64,000 bases of DNA. Origin: Psychrobacter sp. 72-O-c. GTDB lineage: Bacteria > Pseudomonadota > Gammaproteobacteria > Pseudomonadales > Moraxellaceae. The position numbers and the translations under genes were made by a program. Below are positions 48,747-58,337 of this stretch, piece after piece. Below the pieces are notes generated by a model, which did no database searches, was not told the DNA's origin, and worked only from the letters and a program-made list of their open reading frames with translations. The first letter of the stretch is position 1; every line of letters starts with the position of its first letter. The stretch covers positions 1-64,000 of the forward strand of contig NZ_CAJHBI010000006.1 in the NCBI RefSeq assembly GCF_904846605.1, given 5' to 3'.

Positions 48747-48915
48747 AATTAGGGCTACCTTCGTTTAAGTGATATTTTAATTGAGGTGTACGTTGACTTT
48801 TTATTTATTGCGACTTTAGGCGCACTGATTGCTCTTAGCGCCTTGTCTACTATTAATACTGGTATATTGCTAATAGTTGAGGTTGTTTGTCGCTGACTGC
48901 TTTTGTATTAATGCC

Positions 48916-50157
48916 TTAAGCGTGCTCAGTTTTAGCCTTTTCCATCATCTCAGCAAACTTATCAAACAAGGGTGCGCAATCATGCGGACCGGGGCTGGCT
49001 TCTGGGTGACCTTGGAAGCTAAATACGGGCTTGTTAGTCAGCTCAATACCTTGGTTGGTAGCATCAAATAATGAGCGATGGGTAGCTTTTACATTATCAG
49101 GCAAGGTATCTTCATCAACTGCAAAACCATGATTTTGACTGGTAATCATCACTGTACCAGTCGCTAAATCTTGTACGGGATGGTTAGCACCATGATGTCC
49201 AGTTTTCATTTTAATGGTATTCGCGCCGCTGGCAAGACCGATAAGTTGATGACCCAAACAAATACCAAAGGTTGGAATATCAGTCTGTTCAATAATATGA
49301 CGGACGCTATCAATCGCATAATCGCAAGCCGCTGGGTCACCAGGGCCGTTTGATAAGAAGATACCGTCTGGGTTCATTGCTAGCACATCTGCAATAGGGG
49401 TTTGCGCAGGGACAACGGTGACGTGACAACCACGGTCGACGAGCATACGTAGAATATTGGTTTTGCTACCAAAGTCATAAGCGACCACGTTATATTTTGA
49501 CTCAATATGAGTGCCGAGCTGTTTGAAAAAACCACCGGTACCGCTATCATGGCTACCCGCTACATCACGGTTAAGTAGAGTATCTGATAATTCCCATGTA
49601 CCTGCTGTCCATTCAAAACCGTCAGGATTACAGCATTCTTTTGCTAAATCCATTCCGACCAAGCCAGAAAATTCTTGCGCCAATTTAATGGCTTGTTGTT
49701 CGTCATCAGTGCTGATGGTCTCGCCATCAGAGGCGGTCATGATACAGCCGTGCTGTGCCCCTTTGTCACGTAGTAAACGGGTGAGCTGGCGAGTATCAAT
49801 CTCAGCGATAGCGACCGTATCGTGGCGTTGTAAATAGTCGGTAAGTGATTCAGAGTTACGGAAGCTAGAGGTGACCATAGTAGAATCACGAATGATTAGG
49901 CCTTCTGCCCAAATCTCATGACCATTACCAGACTCCATGTCCTCGCTATTGGTGCCAGTGTTACCGATGTGTGGGTAGGTTAAGGTAACCAATTGACGCG
50001 CGTAGCTGGGGTCAGTGAGGATCTCTTGATAGCCTGTCATGGCTGTATTGAATACCACCTCACCAACACGATGACCTTCACTACCGATACTCACACCGCG
50101 AAAAATCGTACCGTCTGCTAGTGCCAAAATTGCTTGTAGTTCTACCGATGAATTCAA
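48916..50157 (-). CDS. carA: Carbamoyl-phosphate synthase small chain
   Basis: Class I glutamine amidotransferase subunit that hydrolyses glutamine and passes ammonia to CarB. The 413 residues contain [24 protein letters not shown], the nucleophile in [14 protein letters not shown] and [10 protein letters not shown] with the catalytic His-Glu. The start is TTG at 50157, supported by GGAGG six bases upstream. The leader beyond it is long; TATAAT lies on the minus strand at 50411-50406 and another nearer the gene around 50195. Confidence 0.97.
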   Translation of the reverse strand: MNSSVELQAILALADGTIFRGVSIGSEGHRVGEVVFNTAMTGYQEILTDPSYARQLVTLTYPHIGNTGTNSEDMESGNGHEIWAEGLIIRDSTMVTSSFRNSESLTDYLQRHDTVAIAEIDTRQLTRLLRDKGAQHGCIMTASDGETISTDDEQQAIKLAQEFSGLVGMDLAKECCNPDGFEWTAGTWELSDTLLNRDVAGSHDSGTGGFFKQLGTHIESKYNVVAYDFGSKTNILRMLVDRGCHVTVVPAQTPIADVLAMNPDGIFLSNGPGDPAACDYAIDSVRHIIEQTDIPTFGICLGHQLIGLASGANTIKMKTGHHGANHPVQDLATGTVMITSQNHGFAVDEDTLPDNVKATHRSLFDATNQGIELTNKPVFSFQGHPEASPGPHDCAPLFDKFAEMMEKAKTEHA

Positions 50158-50573
50158 GGGTTGCCTCCGCTGTGTTTGATGAGTGCTATTATAATTTGCA
50201 GGATAAAGTAGCTGCCTCTAGTTGCTCAATATTAATCGCTATTTATATCTCTTTAACTGCTGCTAAATGAGAACAAAAAAAGAGCTAAAGGCAAATTTTT
50301 TCCACAAAAAAGCGAGAAGACATTATCAATGAGAACTACAAAACCCACTAGATAGTGAATGAGTAAATCGCATCATGTCCGCTCGCTTAGGCACAGATTT
50401 TGCGCATTATATACAATAAGTGCAAAAATAGCCAGCCGATTTTGCGGAGTTGACGGCCATGAATTAGAAGATAGCGACAAGTATGTAAAATTAAGAGTGG
50501 GTTTAATTATATCTAAGCCCCTAAAACCAAGGCGCTAAAATTAAATCATTAAAATTAAGCCACTAAAGCTGAA
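50158..50573. other. carA leader and 14-bp tandem repeat region
   Basis: This 416-bp gap holds the carA promoter region on the minus strand and, at its left... right end, the tandem repeat described separately. No gene or remnant was recognised. A canonical leader peptide or attenuator was not identified. Confidence 0.4.
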
Positions 50574-50574
50574 T
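50519..50574. repeat. Four 14-bp imperfect tandem repeats
   Basis: Consecutive units CCCTAAAACCAAGG, CGCTAAAATTAAAT, CATTAAAATTAAGC and CACTAAAGCTGAAT share a CTAAAA(T/C)TAA core at fixed 14-base spacing. The array ends at the stop codon of the PAP2 gene. Confidence 0.65.
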
Positions 50575-51125
50575 TACTTAAATTGATAATGTACCGATAG
50601 ACCATAATAATCTGGAGATAACGTTGTAGCGATATACAATTGATTATTATAATTTTTGGTTAAATACATACTACTGGCAATACCCAAGGCAGCACCTGCC
50701 AAAACATCAGTTACATCGTGTTCGTCTGTCTCTACTCTACTATATGCCACAAAACCTGCGCCAATATAAGCGGGAACACTATATTCTAATCCGTAGCGTT
50801 TGTGAATAAAGCTGGCACCTTGAAAGGCTACGGATGCATGGCGTGATGGAAATGATTTATCATCGCTACCATTGGGTCGCTCTTTATCAATAGTTGATTT
50901 TAGTACATAGGTTGCCGCAAGATTGGTGGCGAATGATTGATAAAATTGCTTCCGACCAGACTCATCATCCATATAATGCGTGCTACCATAAGCAATGGCA
51001 GGTATGGCCAGCGCAACAATATCGCCTGCTTTTTCAATATCAGAGGTATTGGCTGCATAAGTAGGACTAGCCACAACCAAGCTGCTCGACAATAACAGTA
51101 TAGGTGCATATTTTTTGCCGATCAT
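50574..51125 (-). CDS. PAP2-family phosphatase
   Basis: Exported 183-residue phosphatase with a signal peptide (LLLSSSLVVASPTYA). The three acid-phosphatase motifs are K-ERP (DKERPNGSDDKSFPSRHASV region), PSRHAS and SRVETDEHDVTDVLAG. The family includes phosphatidylglycerol-phosphate, undecaprenyl-diphosphate and lipid phosphatases; this single-domain periplasmic-looking form is not further assignable. It has only modest hydrophobic stretches after the signal. It is divergent from the gamma-carbonic anhydrase gene, with a palindromic element between. Confidence 0.85.
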   Translation of the reverse strand: MIGKKYAPILLLSSSLVVASPTYAANTSDIEKAGDIVALAIPAIAYGSTHYMDDESGRKQFYQSFATNLAATYVLKSTIDKERPNGSDDKSFPSRHASVAFQGASFIHKRYGLEYSVPAYIGAGFVAYSRVETDEHDVTDVLAGAALGIASSMYLTKNYNNQLYIATTLSPDYYGLSVHYQFK

Positions 51126-51229
51126 TGCTTTATTCCTAAGGATAGTTATATTTGGGCGATTGTACTATAAAGCTTATACTAGTGTTTATATACTCAGTTC
51201 AAAATAAATGAGAGTCGTTTATAACAACC

Positions 51230-51305
51230 TGTTACTGATATAAATTTTTCTAGCTTGCTGTTCGCGAGCGTGTTTCGAGCCGGCAAAAAATTCATCTTAG
51301 TAACA
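51230..51305. mobile_element. Palindromic MITE-like element, copy A
   Basis: A 76-bp block bounded by imperfect inverted repeats of about 20 bases, beginning TGTTACTGATATAAATTTTT and ending in its complement with three mismatches. The core is GC-rich and holds TTGCTGTTCGCGAGCGTG. Copy B at 54008-54073 shares the arms and the core word when reversed. It lies between divergent PAP2 and carbonic anhydrase genes. Confidence 0.6.
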
Positions 51306-51372
51306 CTATATTGTTTTTAAATTGGATCGACTATAACAAACACCGCTTATTGACAATTACTAAGGACAGACC

Positions 51373-51909
51373 ATGATTTATCAATATTTAGACAAAGTAC
51401 CTGAATTTGCCGTCCCTTTCAACGGTTGGGTTGCTGATACAGCATGCGTTATCGGAGATGTTTATTTAGGCCATCAAGCCAGCGTTTGGTTTGGCGCGGT
51501 GATTCGCGGTGACAATGAGCGTATCCATATTGGCGACTACAGTAACGTGCAAGAAAACAGTGTCATTCATACCGACGAAGGTATCGAAGTCAAAATTGGT
51601 AACTATGTCACTATTGGTCATTTGGCGATGCTGCACGGCTGCGAAGTCGGTGACAATAGCTTGATTGGTATTGGGGCGGTGGTGCTAAACAATGTTAAAA
51701 TCGGCAAAAATTGCATCATTGGTGCCAAAGCCTTGGTTACTGAAGGCAAAAAGATTCCAGATAATTCACTGGTAATGGGTGCACCTGCGAAAGTGGTTAA
51801 AACCTTGACCGATGAGCAAGCAGGCATGATCAAAGAATCTGCCCTACATTACGCTGCCCGTTGCCAGAAGTTCAAAAATGGCCTGAAAGAAATCGAACAG
51901 CCAGAATAA
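51373..51909 (+). CDS. Gamma-carbonic anhydrase family protein
   Basis: Left-handed beta-helix protein of 178 residues built of hexapeptide repeats (VIGDVYLGHQASVWFGAVIR, then IGDYSNVQENSVIH). Putative zinc-ligand histidines lie in VIHTDEG and IGHLAMLHGCEVG. Related proteins (YrdA, PaaY) are zinc trimers, some with carbonic anhydrase or thioesterase activity. AAGGACAG precedes the ATG. The HAD gene follows by 53 bp, so cotranscription is likely. Confidence 0.88.
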   Translation: MIYQYLDKVPEFAVPFNGWVADTACVIGDVYLGHQASVWFGAVIRGDNERIHIGDYSNVQENSVIHTDEGIEVKIGNYVTIGHLAMLHGCEVGDNSLIGIGAVVLNNVKIGKNCIIGAKALVTEGKKIPDNSLVMGAPAKVVKTLTDEQAGMIKESALHYAARCQKFKNGLKEIEQPE

Positions 51910-51962
51910 CTCAGCCTTAACAATCATAATCCTTATTATTCATAATCAACGAGATTTGCCAT

Positions 51963-52709
51963 ATGAGTACGTCTGCCACCAGTCCTATTATTGCTACCAA
52001 TACTGCTACACCAGCTGCTAACGCAAAAAATGAGCCGCGCATCTTAGCGCTGTTTGATTTAGACCATACCTTGCTCGATGTCGACAGTGATTATCTATGG
52101 GGCGAATATATCGTTAATAACGAGCTGGTAGATGAGGCGCAGTACCGGACAGCCAACCAAGCTTTTTATGAGCAATATATTGAAGGTACGCTGGATGCGA
52201 CTGAATATAATGAGTTTGTAGCACAGTTTTTGACTACTCTACCGCTAGATCGCCTACATGAGTTGCGGGAAGACTATATTAAGGTTGAGATTGAGCCACA
52301 TATCCGGCCAAAGGCAATGGAAGTATTGTGTCAGCACATTGAGCAGGGTCACGATGTGGTGATCATCTCTGCAACCAATGACTTTGTCGTATCCGCTATT
52401 GCCAAGCGTTTCGGTGTGGAAGAGGCCAATGTCTTAGCCACACCTCTTGAGATTAAAGATGAGCGTTATACCGGAAAATTAACCGATAAGCCTAACTTTA
52501 AAGAAGGTAAAATCTATCATTTAGATAAGTGGATTAATAAACAGCAAGTAGCCGGTATTAATTTTAACAAAACTTATGCTTATTCAGACTCTAAGAATGA
52601 TATTCCGCTACTTGAATGGGCGGATGTGGCGATTTGCGTGTCACCTGATGATGCCTTACATGCTCACGCATTAGCGCATCGCTGGGCAGTAGAAGATTGG
52701 TCAATTTAG
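51963..52709 (+). CDS. HAD-family hydrolase (SerB-like, subfamily IB)
   Basis: Cytoplasmic phosphatase of 248 residues. The nucleophile motif is LFDLDHTLLDVDSDY (D32, D34), followed by DVVIISATNDFVVSAIAKRFG (motif II) and YSDSKNDIPLLEWAD (motif IV). The IB subfamily includes phosphoserine and lysophosphatidate-type phosphatases; the substrate is not defined by sequence. About 25 N-terminal residues are Ser/Thr/Ala-rich. It precedes prfB by 129 bp. Confidence 0.85.
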   Translation: MSTSATSPIIATNTATPAANAKNEPRILALFDLDHTLLDVDSDYLWGEYIVNNELVDEAQYRTANQAFYEQYIEGTLDATEYNEFVAQFLTTLPLDRLHELREDYIKVEIEPHIRPKAMEVLCQHIEQGHDVVIISATNDFVVSAIAKRFGVEEANVLATPLEIKDERYTGKLTDKPNFKEGKIYHLDKWINKQQVAGINFNKTYAYSDSKNDIPLLEWADVAICVSPDDALHAHALAHRWAVEDWSI

Positions 52710-52838
52710 TTTGGGAAAAATAAATTTTAGCGACACGCTCGTCTTTAACTAGGTTTGAAATATTACTATATAGACCAAGTCGTTTGTAACCACTCACTAT
52801 TACGATAACCATTATCAAATGTATCTATAGGAACCTTT

Positions 52839-53934
52839 ATGGAAATCAACCAGTATCAAGAAACAATCAAAGACCTCGCCGAGCGTGGACAGGATTTACG
52901 GAGGTATCTTTGACTTTGATGGCAAGCAAGAACGCTTAGAAGAAGTCAATTTAGAATTAGAGAATCCCGAGCTATGGAATGACCCTGAGCGTGCGACTAA
53001 GATTAATAAAGAAAAAAGCTATCTTGATGGCGTGATTGACGTGGTAGTGTCACTGGAAACTATATTAGAAGACGCCACAGCGATGTTGGAGCTAGCGGTA
53101 GAGGCTGATGATGAGTCGTTGCTAGCAGATGTACAAGCAGAACTCGATACTGCTGAGAAGCGGGTGGCTGATTTAGAGTTCCGTCGCATGTTTAGCGGAG
53201 AGATGGATCCCAATAATTGCTACTTAGATGTACAGTCGGGCAGTGGCGGCACCGAAGCGCAAGACTGGGCAGAGATGCTGCTACGCATGTATACGCGCTG
53301 GGCGGAAGCCCATGACTTTAAGGTTGATGTGATTGAGGTATCCTCAGGTGGGGTTGCTGGTATTAAGTCGGCGACCATCGCCATTAAAGGCGATTATGCT
53401 TTTGGCTGGCTACGCACTGAAATTGGGGTGCATCGATTGGTTCGTAAGTCGCCATTTGATAGTAATAATGGTCGTCATACCTCGTTTGCCGCTATCTTTG
53501 TGTCACCTGAGATTGATGATGACATCGATATCGACGTCAACCCAGCAGATTTGCGTATAGACACCTACCGCTCGTCCGGCGCAGGCGGTCAGCATGTGAA
53601 TACTACCGATTCTGCTGTGCGTATTACTCATGAGCCTACTGGTGTCGTCGTTACCTGTCAAAATGAGCGTAGCCAGCACGGTAACAAGGCGACGGCTATG
53701 AAGATGCTACGTGCTAAGTTATATGAGTTAGAAATGCAAAAGCGTATGGAGAAGCAGCAAGCGGTCGAGGATGGTAAGTCTGATGTCGGTTGGGGCAGTC
53801 AAATTCGCTCATACGTGCTTGATGATTCACGCATTAAAGATTTGCGTACTGGCGTTGAGACCTTTAACACTGGCGCGGTGCTAGATGGCGACCTTGACCA
53901 ATTTATTGAAGCCAGTCTAAAAGCTGGGCTGTAA
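52839..53934 (+). CDS. prfB: Peptide chain release factor 2 (programmed frameshift)
   Basis: RF2 recognises UAA and UGA stop codons and releases the peptide. The ATG at 52839 opens 24 codons that end at an in-frame TGA at 52911; the rest continues in the +1 frame from GAC 52912. The site reads AGG-TAT-CTT-TGA-C with an SD-like CGGAGG just upstream, the classic autoregulated +1 frameshift of prfB. The joined product has 364 residues, with SPF-type anticodon mimic (RKSPFDSNN) and GGQ ([15 protein letters not shown]). A gene call starting at GTG 52885 would be wrong. Confidence 0.97.
52904..52914 (+). promoter_or_regulatory. prfB +1 frameshift site
   Basis: AGG TAT CTT TGA C: the ribosome slips from CTT to the overlapping TTT when RF2 is scarce, so RF2 level controls its own synthesis. 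Confidence 0.95.
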
Positions 53935-54007
53935 GTATTGAGTCATTAACTATCAAATCATTTTAAAGATGATAGTATTGATCCACTTTAAAACGAATAG
54001 CGTGTGA

Positions 54008-54073
54008 CTAGGAGAAATTTTCGAAGCCTCTGGAGTGACGCAGTCGCACAGCACGCGAGAAAATTTTTACTAG
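54008..54073. mobile_element. Palindromic MITE-like element, copy B
   Basis: A 66-bp block with 15-base imperfect inverted ends, CTAGGAGAAATTTTC and, reversed, CTAGTAAAAATTTTC (13 of 15 identical). Read on the minus strand it aligns with copy A over its whole length at roughly two thirds identity by eye, including the TGCTGT core. It lies between prfB and ppnP. Confidence 0.6.
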
Positions 54074-54143
54074 ACGCGCGCAAATACAGCTTTACTTGAG
54101 TCTCTCCTGACTACATTAAATTAAACCTACTTAAGGAAAAATT

Positions 54144-54428
54144 ATGCTAAGCGTTAATAATTATTTTGATGATAAAGTAACTTCGATTGCCTTTCAAACC
54201 GCGACTAAGCCTGCCACCGTTGGCGTTATGTCCATTGGCGAGTATGAATTTGATACTAGCGAATTTGAGACTATGAGTGTGATTAGCGGTGCATTGACGG
54301 TTAAGCTGCCAGAGAGTAACGAATGGCAAACCTTTGATGCTGGTCAACAGTTTACCGTTGAAGCCAATAAAAAGTTCAACGTTAAAGTTGAGGTAGAAAC
54401 CGCTTACTTATGTGTTTATGGTAAATAG
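54144..54428 (+). CDS. ppnP: Pyrimidine/purine nucleoside phosphorylase PpnP
   Basis: Small cupin-fold enzyme (DUF1255, formerly YaiE), 94 residues, splitting several nucleosides with phosphate. It shows [43 protein letters not shown] and [15 protein letters not shown], matching the family almost along its length. AAGGAAA precedes the ATG. It is monocistronic, with a strong terminator. Confidence 0.93.
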   Translation: MLSVNNYFDDKVTSIAFQTATKPATVGVMSIGEYEFDTSEFETMSVISGALTVKLPESNEWQTFDAGQQFTVEANKKFNVKVEVETAYLCVYGK

Positions 54429-54463
54429 AAGCTTCTCAAAGTAAGACTATTTTATAACTATAT

Positions 54464-54496
54464 AACGCCAAACGTTCTGCGCTTGGCGTTTTTTTT
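54464..54496 (+). terminator. Terminator after ppnP
   Basis: AACGCCAA pairs with TTGGCGTT around 11 bases and is followed by eight T. It separates ppnP from the convergent GNAT gene. Confidence 0.88.
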
Positions 54497-54537
54497 AGAG
54501 CTGTTATAATCTACATTCTATATACAAGGACCCCAAA

Positions 54538-54993
54538 TTATAGATTATTTCGGTATTGCACCCTATCGGTCTTGGTCGCTAGTTTGTCATAAAGTGTGCG
54601 AGCCGTTGTATTACCTTCTTGAGTGGTCCAATAAACACGATTGCAATTTTTCTTGTTGGCAAAGTCATAAACATTCTCAATCAATGCACAGCCAATGCCT
54701 TGTCCACGAACCGATTCATCGACATACAAGTCCTCCAAGTAGCAACATTCGGTACTATTCCAAGTATTAGGATGTAGCACCACATGGGTGATGCCTACCA
54801 GAGTGTCGTCTTTCCACGCACCAAATCCATAGATAGGCACACTGCTATCTAGTAAGTTGCGCCATGCAATTTCCGTAGTGCTTCGTGGCAAAGAGGTCTG
54901 ATAAAACTTCAGATAGTTCCGCCATAAACTTAACCAAGCTTCATAGTCAGAACTGGCTAGTGGCATTATTTGTATAGAAGGGTTATTTGTCAT
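54538..54993 (-). CDS. GNAT-family N-acetyltransferase
   Basis: A 151-residue acetyltransferase. The acetyl-CoA pyrophosphate loop is YVDESVRGQGIGCALIENV, followed by NRVYWTTQEGNTTARTLYDK, a common ending in this family. The acceptor is unknown; related proteins act on diamines, amino acids or aminoglycosides. It is convergent with ppnP and divergent from the topoisomerase IB gene. Confidence 0.85.
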   Translation of the reverse strand: MTNNPSIQIMPLASSDYEAWLSLWRNYLKFYQTSLPRSTTEIAWRNLLDSSVPIYGFGAWKDDTLVGITHVVLHPNTWNSTECCYLEDLYVDESVRGQGIGCALIENVYDFANKKNCNRVYWTTQEGNTTARTLYDKLATKTDRVQYRNNL

Positions 54994-55198
54994 ATTTTGC
55001 TCATTTTTAATGGTTAGTAAATTTTAGGTTATGTATTAGAATATAGGACTTGCAGTGCTTTGATAAGCTAGATTTTACATAGAATTACATTTTATAGGTC
55101 GCAAACAAACAGCAAAAAAAGTGGTAATTAACTATGCTTAAGCCCTGATTTGATAGTTCTTTTTGTCGCAACTATTTTCTACAAAGGCGCATTATTTT

Positions 55199-56319
55199 AT
55201 GGCTAAAATCACTAAGCAAACAACAGAAGATGTGCGCCATGACTATGAGCACTTAGCTCGCCTTGCCAATCTACGTTACGCCAGAGATGATGAGCCCGGT
55301 TACGAGCGTCGTCGGCATGGCGTGGCTTTACTTATCGCGATGCCGCTGGTAATACGGTAAAAGACAAAGCTTTACGTCAGCGTTTTGATGCGTTGGTGAT
55401 TCCGCCGATGTGGTCAGAGGTATGGATTTGCATCGATGATAATGGTCATCTGCAATCTACTAGCCGTGATGACAAGGTACGTAAGCAGTATTTATATCAT
55501 CCACTATGGGATACGGTACGTGATCAAGCCAAATTTGATGCCATGATAGGCTTTGCAGAGGCGCTACCCGCTTTGCGCGCGCAGATTGAGCAGGATTTGG
55601 ACGCTGCGCCTTTATCGCGTGCTAACGTATTAGCGGCTGTGGTCAAATTACTAGAGACCACTTTGATTCGCGTAGGCAATAGTCGCTACGCTAAGCTTAA
55701 CAAAAGCTATGGGCTCAGCACCTTACGAAGCAAGCATGTCAGTGAAATCGATAATGGACTGGCCTTTGACTTTGTCGGTAAAAGTACCAAATCTCATCAT
55801 ATTGAATTGCAAGACGAGCGCTTAATTGACATTGTACAAGCCTGTTCTGAGTTACCAGGCTATCAGGTTTTTAAATATTTAGATGAGCATGGTGACAAAC
55901 AAGTGGTGGATAGCACTGATATCAATAACTATCTGCGTGAACATACCTGCGACAGTAATGACAGCTGTAGTGGTAATTTATATAGTGCTAAGGACTTTCG
56001 CACGTGGATGGCAAGTGTGTTGGCGGCCAGCTATTTATATGATGAGCTGACAGGGTTAGAAGGGAATGAGATATTGGCGAGCGAACCAGACAGTCGCGTC
56101 CGTCAGACATTGGTCACAGAAATGGTAAAAAACGTCGCGGATGAGCTGGGCAATACGCCGAGTGTTTGCCGTTCTTGTTATATTCATCCGGTCATTATTG
56201 AGCAGTTCTTGGCCGGTCATTTCTTTGAAACTTATAAACAAGCTCGTCGTGGCCGCACTAAAAATCATCAACGCTGCGAAGAAAAGGCCTTGTTGGAATT
56301 CTTAAGCGCGTTGCAATAA
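55199..56319 (+). pseudogene. DNA topoisomerase IB broken by a single frameshift
   Basis: Two adjoining frames together make a complete bacterial type IB topoisomerase. Frame one starts ATG 55199 and reads ARDDEPGYERRRHG, then goes astray. Frame two resumes near 55324 with GFTYRDAAGNTVKDKALRQR and continues through IPPMWSEVWICIDDNGHLQS, RVGNSRYAKLNKSYGLSTLR and the active-site tyrosine in CRSCYIHPVII. Adding one C within GGC-GTGG at 55321 would restore HGRGFTY, as in relatives, so a one-base deletion or a sequencing error is likely. A functional gene would relax supercoils without ATP. Confidence 0.85.
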
Positions 56320-56509
56320 TAGCTGATAGTCGGTTAATTGTTGCATTAATAACCTAAAAAATGATACGTTATGTATTGAAATAACGATTAAACTACGTTA
56401 TTAATAAGTAAGTTTAAATAAAATATGCCAAAATTCTATATATGGTATAACCTATTTTTATGACTGTTCTACCTTACCAGTTCAAACTTTATTGCTAAAG
56501 GATTAGCTC

Positions 56510-58213
56510 ATGACCCCTTCAACCTTGTCTACTACCCACACCTCAAAAAAACCAATAAGCCATGCGGATTATTATAATAACTTCGATATGAATTCGTTAT
56601 TAGGAGAAATTTTTGGTGCCCATCCAGACGACCGACTCAATGCTTATATGGCCTGCTGTGGCCGTCACGTGCGCGATGGCCGCGCAGACAATATTGCCTT
56701 AGTGCATGAAGATACTGCTGGCAAAACCACACGTATGAGTTTCGGTGAGCTGGATACTGCTAGCGCGCAAGTGGCTAATTTATTACAGTCTTATGGCGTG
56801 CAGGCGGGAGATAGGGTTGCGACTATGCTGCCCAGAACGCCTGAGCTACTAGTGGTTGTACTAGCGACATGGCGACTTGGCGCGATATATCAGCCACTAT
56901 TCACCGCTTTTGGTTATGATTCCATCAAATACCGGATGGATAAAGCAGAGACTAAAGTGGTCTTTACCAATCAAGAAAATCGTAGCAAGTTTAAAGATTT
57001 AGCACAGCAGACTAGGATGGTAATGGTTGGTAGCGAAGCCGATAGCCAGACTTGGGGTGATGATAATTATACCCAGATAATGAACAAACAACCGCAAAAA
57101 ATAGCGCCAGTACAGTTAGATACCGACGCGTCGTTTTTACAGATGTTTACTTCAGGGACGGTGGGTAAATCTAAAGGCGTGTGTGTGCCGTTGGCTGCCT
57201 TGCCAGCATTCTACTTATACATGCGTTATGCGATTGATCTGCACGATACTGATAATTATTGGAACATGGCGGATCCTGGCTGGGCGTATGGTCTGTATTA
57301 CGCTATCACAGGGCCATTATTACTGGGTGTGACGACTTACTTTAATGAAGCTGGCTTTGATGCGACTAATACTCGTGACTTTATGGTTCGTCATAAGATT
57401 ACCAATCTTGCTTCATCGCCAACGGCTTTTCGCATGATGAAATCCAGTGGGGTATTTGAAGAGTTATCTACAGATACTTCTGGTGAGAGCGACAACAAAC
57501 TATCGTTACGCTGTGCCAACTCAGCAGGTGAGACTTTGAATACTGAAGTCGTCGGCTGGGTTGAGAGTCATTTGGGTTGTAAGGTCTGTGATCAGTATGG
57601 ACAGACAGAGACCGGCATGACTTGCTGTGAGCATCATGGGCTAGAGCATGAACGACCAGTAGGCTCTATGGGCATGGCGCTGCCAGGCCATACGCTAGTG
57701 ATATTAGATGATGACATGCAAGTATTACCTGATGGCGAGCAAGGGCAACTGGCCGTAGTAGTTAGTCAATCGCCAGCGTTCTATTTCCGTGGCTATAGCT
57801 GGAATGAAAAACAGGCCTTCTCCGATGATTATTACCTGACCGGAGACGTGGTTGAACGTCATACTGATGGTAGCTATTGGTTCTCAGGGCGCGATGATGA
57901 CATTATCATGACTGCCGGCTACCGAGTGGGTCCAACCGATGTCGAAAATACCGTATTAGAACATGAGGCTGTCGCAGAGTCCGCAGCGGTAGGCATACCT
58001 GATGAGGTACGTGGGAATACGATTAAGTCTTATGTGGTGCTCAAAGACGGCATCAATGGTAGTGACGAGCTTGCCCAGCAAATCAAGGATTTAGTACGCG
58101 AACGTCTATCGGCACATGCTTATCCGCGTGAAGTTGAATTTATCAAAGAGCTACCAAAGACCCCAAGTGGCAAAATTCAGCGCTTTTTGCTACGTAGTTT
58201 ATCCGCTGAATAA
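56510..58213 (+). CDS. AMP-binding acyl/acetyl-CoA synthetase
   Basis: Adenylate-forming ligase of 567 residues. Motifs: A3 FTSGTVGKSKGVC, A5 DQYGQTETGM, A7/A8 YLTGDVVERH and SGRDDDIIMTAGYRVGPTDV, and the catalytic lysine in TPSGKIQRFLL. It activates a carboxylic acid to its CoA thioester; the acid is not clear, but the size and absence of the longer N-terminal AcsA domain suggest a medium- or branched-chain acid. The HSD10-like dehydrogenase follows by 125 bp, so a beta-oxidation role fits. Confidence 0.9.
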   Translation: MTPSTLSTTHTSKKPISHADYYNNFDMNSLLGEIFGAHPDDRLNAYMACCGRHVRDGRADNIALVHEDTAGKTTRMSFGELDTASAQVANLLQSYGVQAGDRVATMLPRTPELLVVVLATWRLGAIYQPLFTAFGYDSIKYRMDKAETKVVFTNQENRSKFKDLAQQTRMVMVGSEADSQTWGDDNYTQIMNKQPQKIAPVQLDTDASFLQMFTSGTVGKSKGVCVPLAALPAFYLYMRYAIDLHDTDNYWNMADPGWAYGLYYAITGPLLLGVTTYFNEAGFDATNTRDFMVRHKITNLASSPTAFRMMKSSGVFEELSTDTSGESDNKLSLRCANSAGETLNTEVVGWVESHLGCKVCDQYGQTETGMTCCEHHGLEHERPVGSMGMALPGHTLVILDDDMQVLPDGEQGQLAVVVSQSPAFYFRGYSWNEKQAFSDDYYLTGDVVERHTDGSYWFSGRDDDIIMTAGYRVGPTDVENTVLEHEAVAESAAVGIPDEVRGNTIKSYVVLKDGINGSDELAQQIKDLVRERLSAHAYPREVEFIKELPKTPSGKIQRFLLRSLSAE

Positions 58214-58337
58214 CATCTGCTGCGTATGGATACTTTGTACTAAATAGCATTGTTTTGAAATAGAGATTTTTATAATAAAGTTGTTGAGAATAGAAAATCA
58301 ATAAAAATATTAAACGATAAGTCGTTAAGGAATAATT

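Noticed and set aside
52885..53934. A release-factor frame starting at GTG 52885
   Set aside because: The true start is ATG 52839 with a +1 frameshift; the GTG is an internal artefact.
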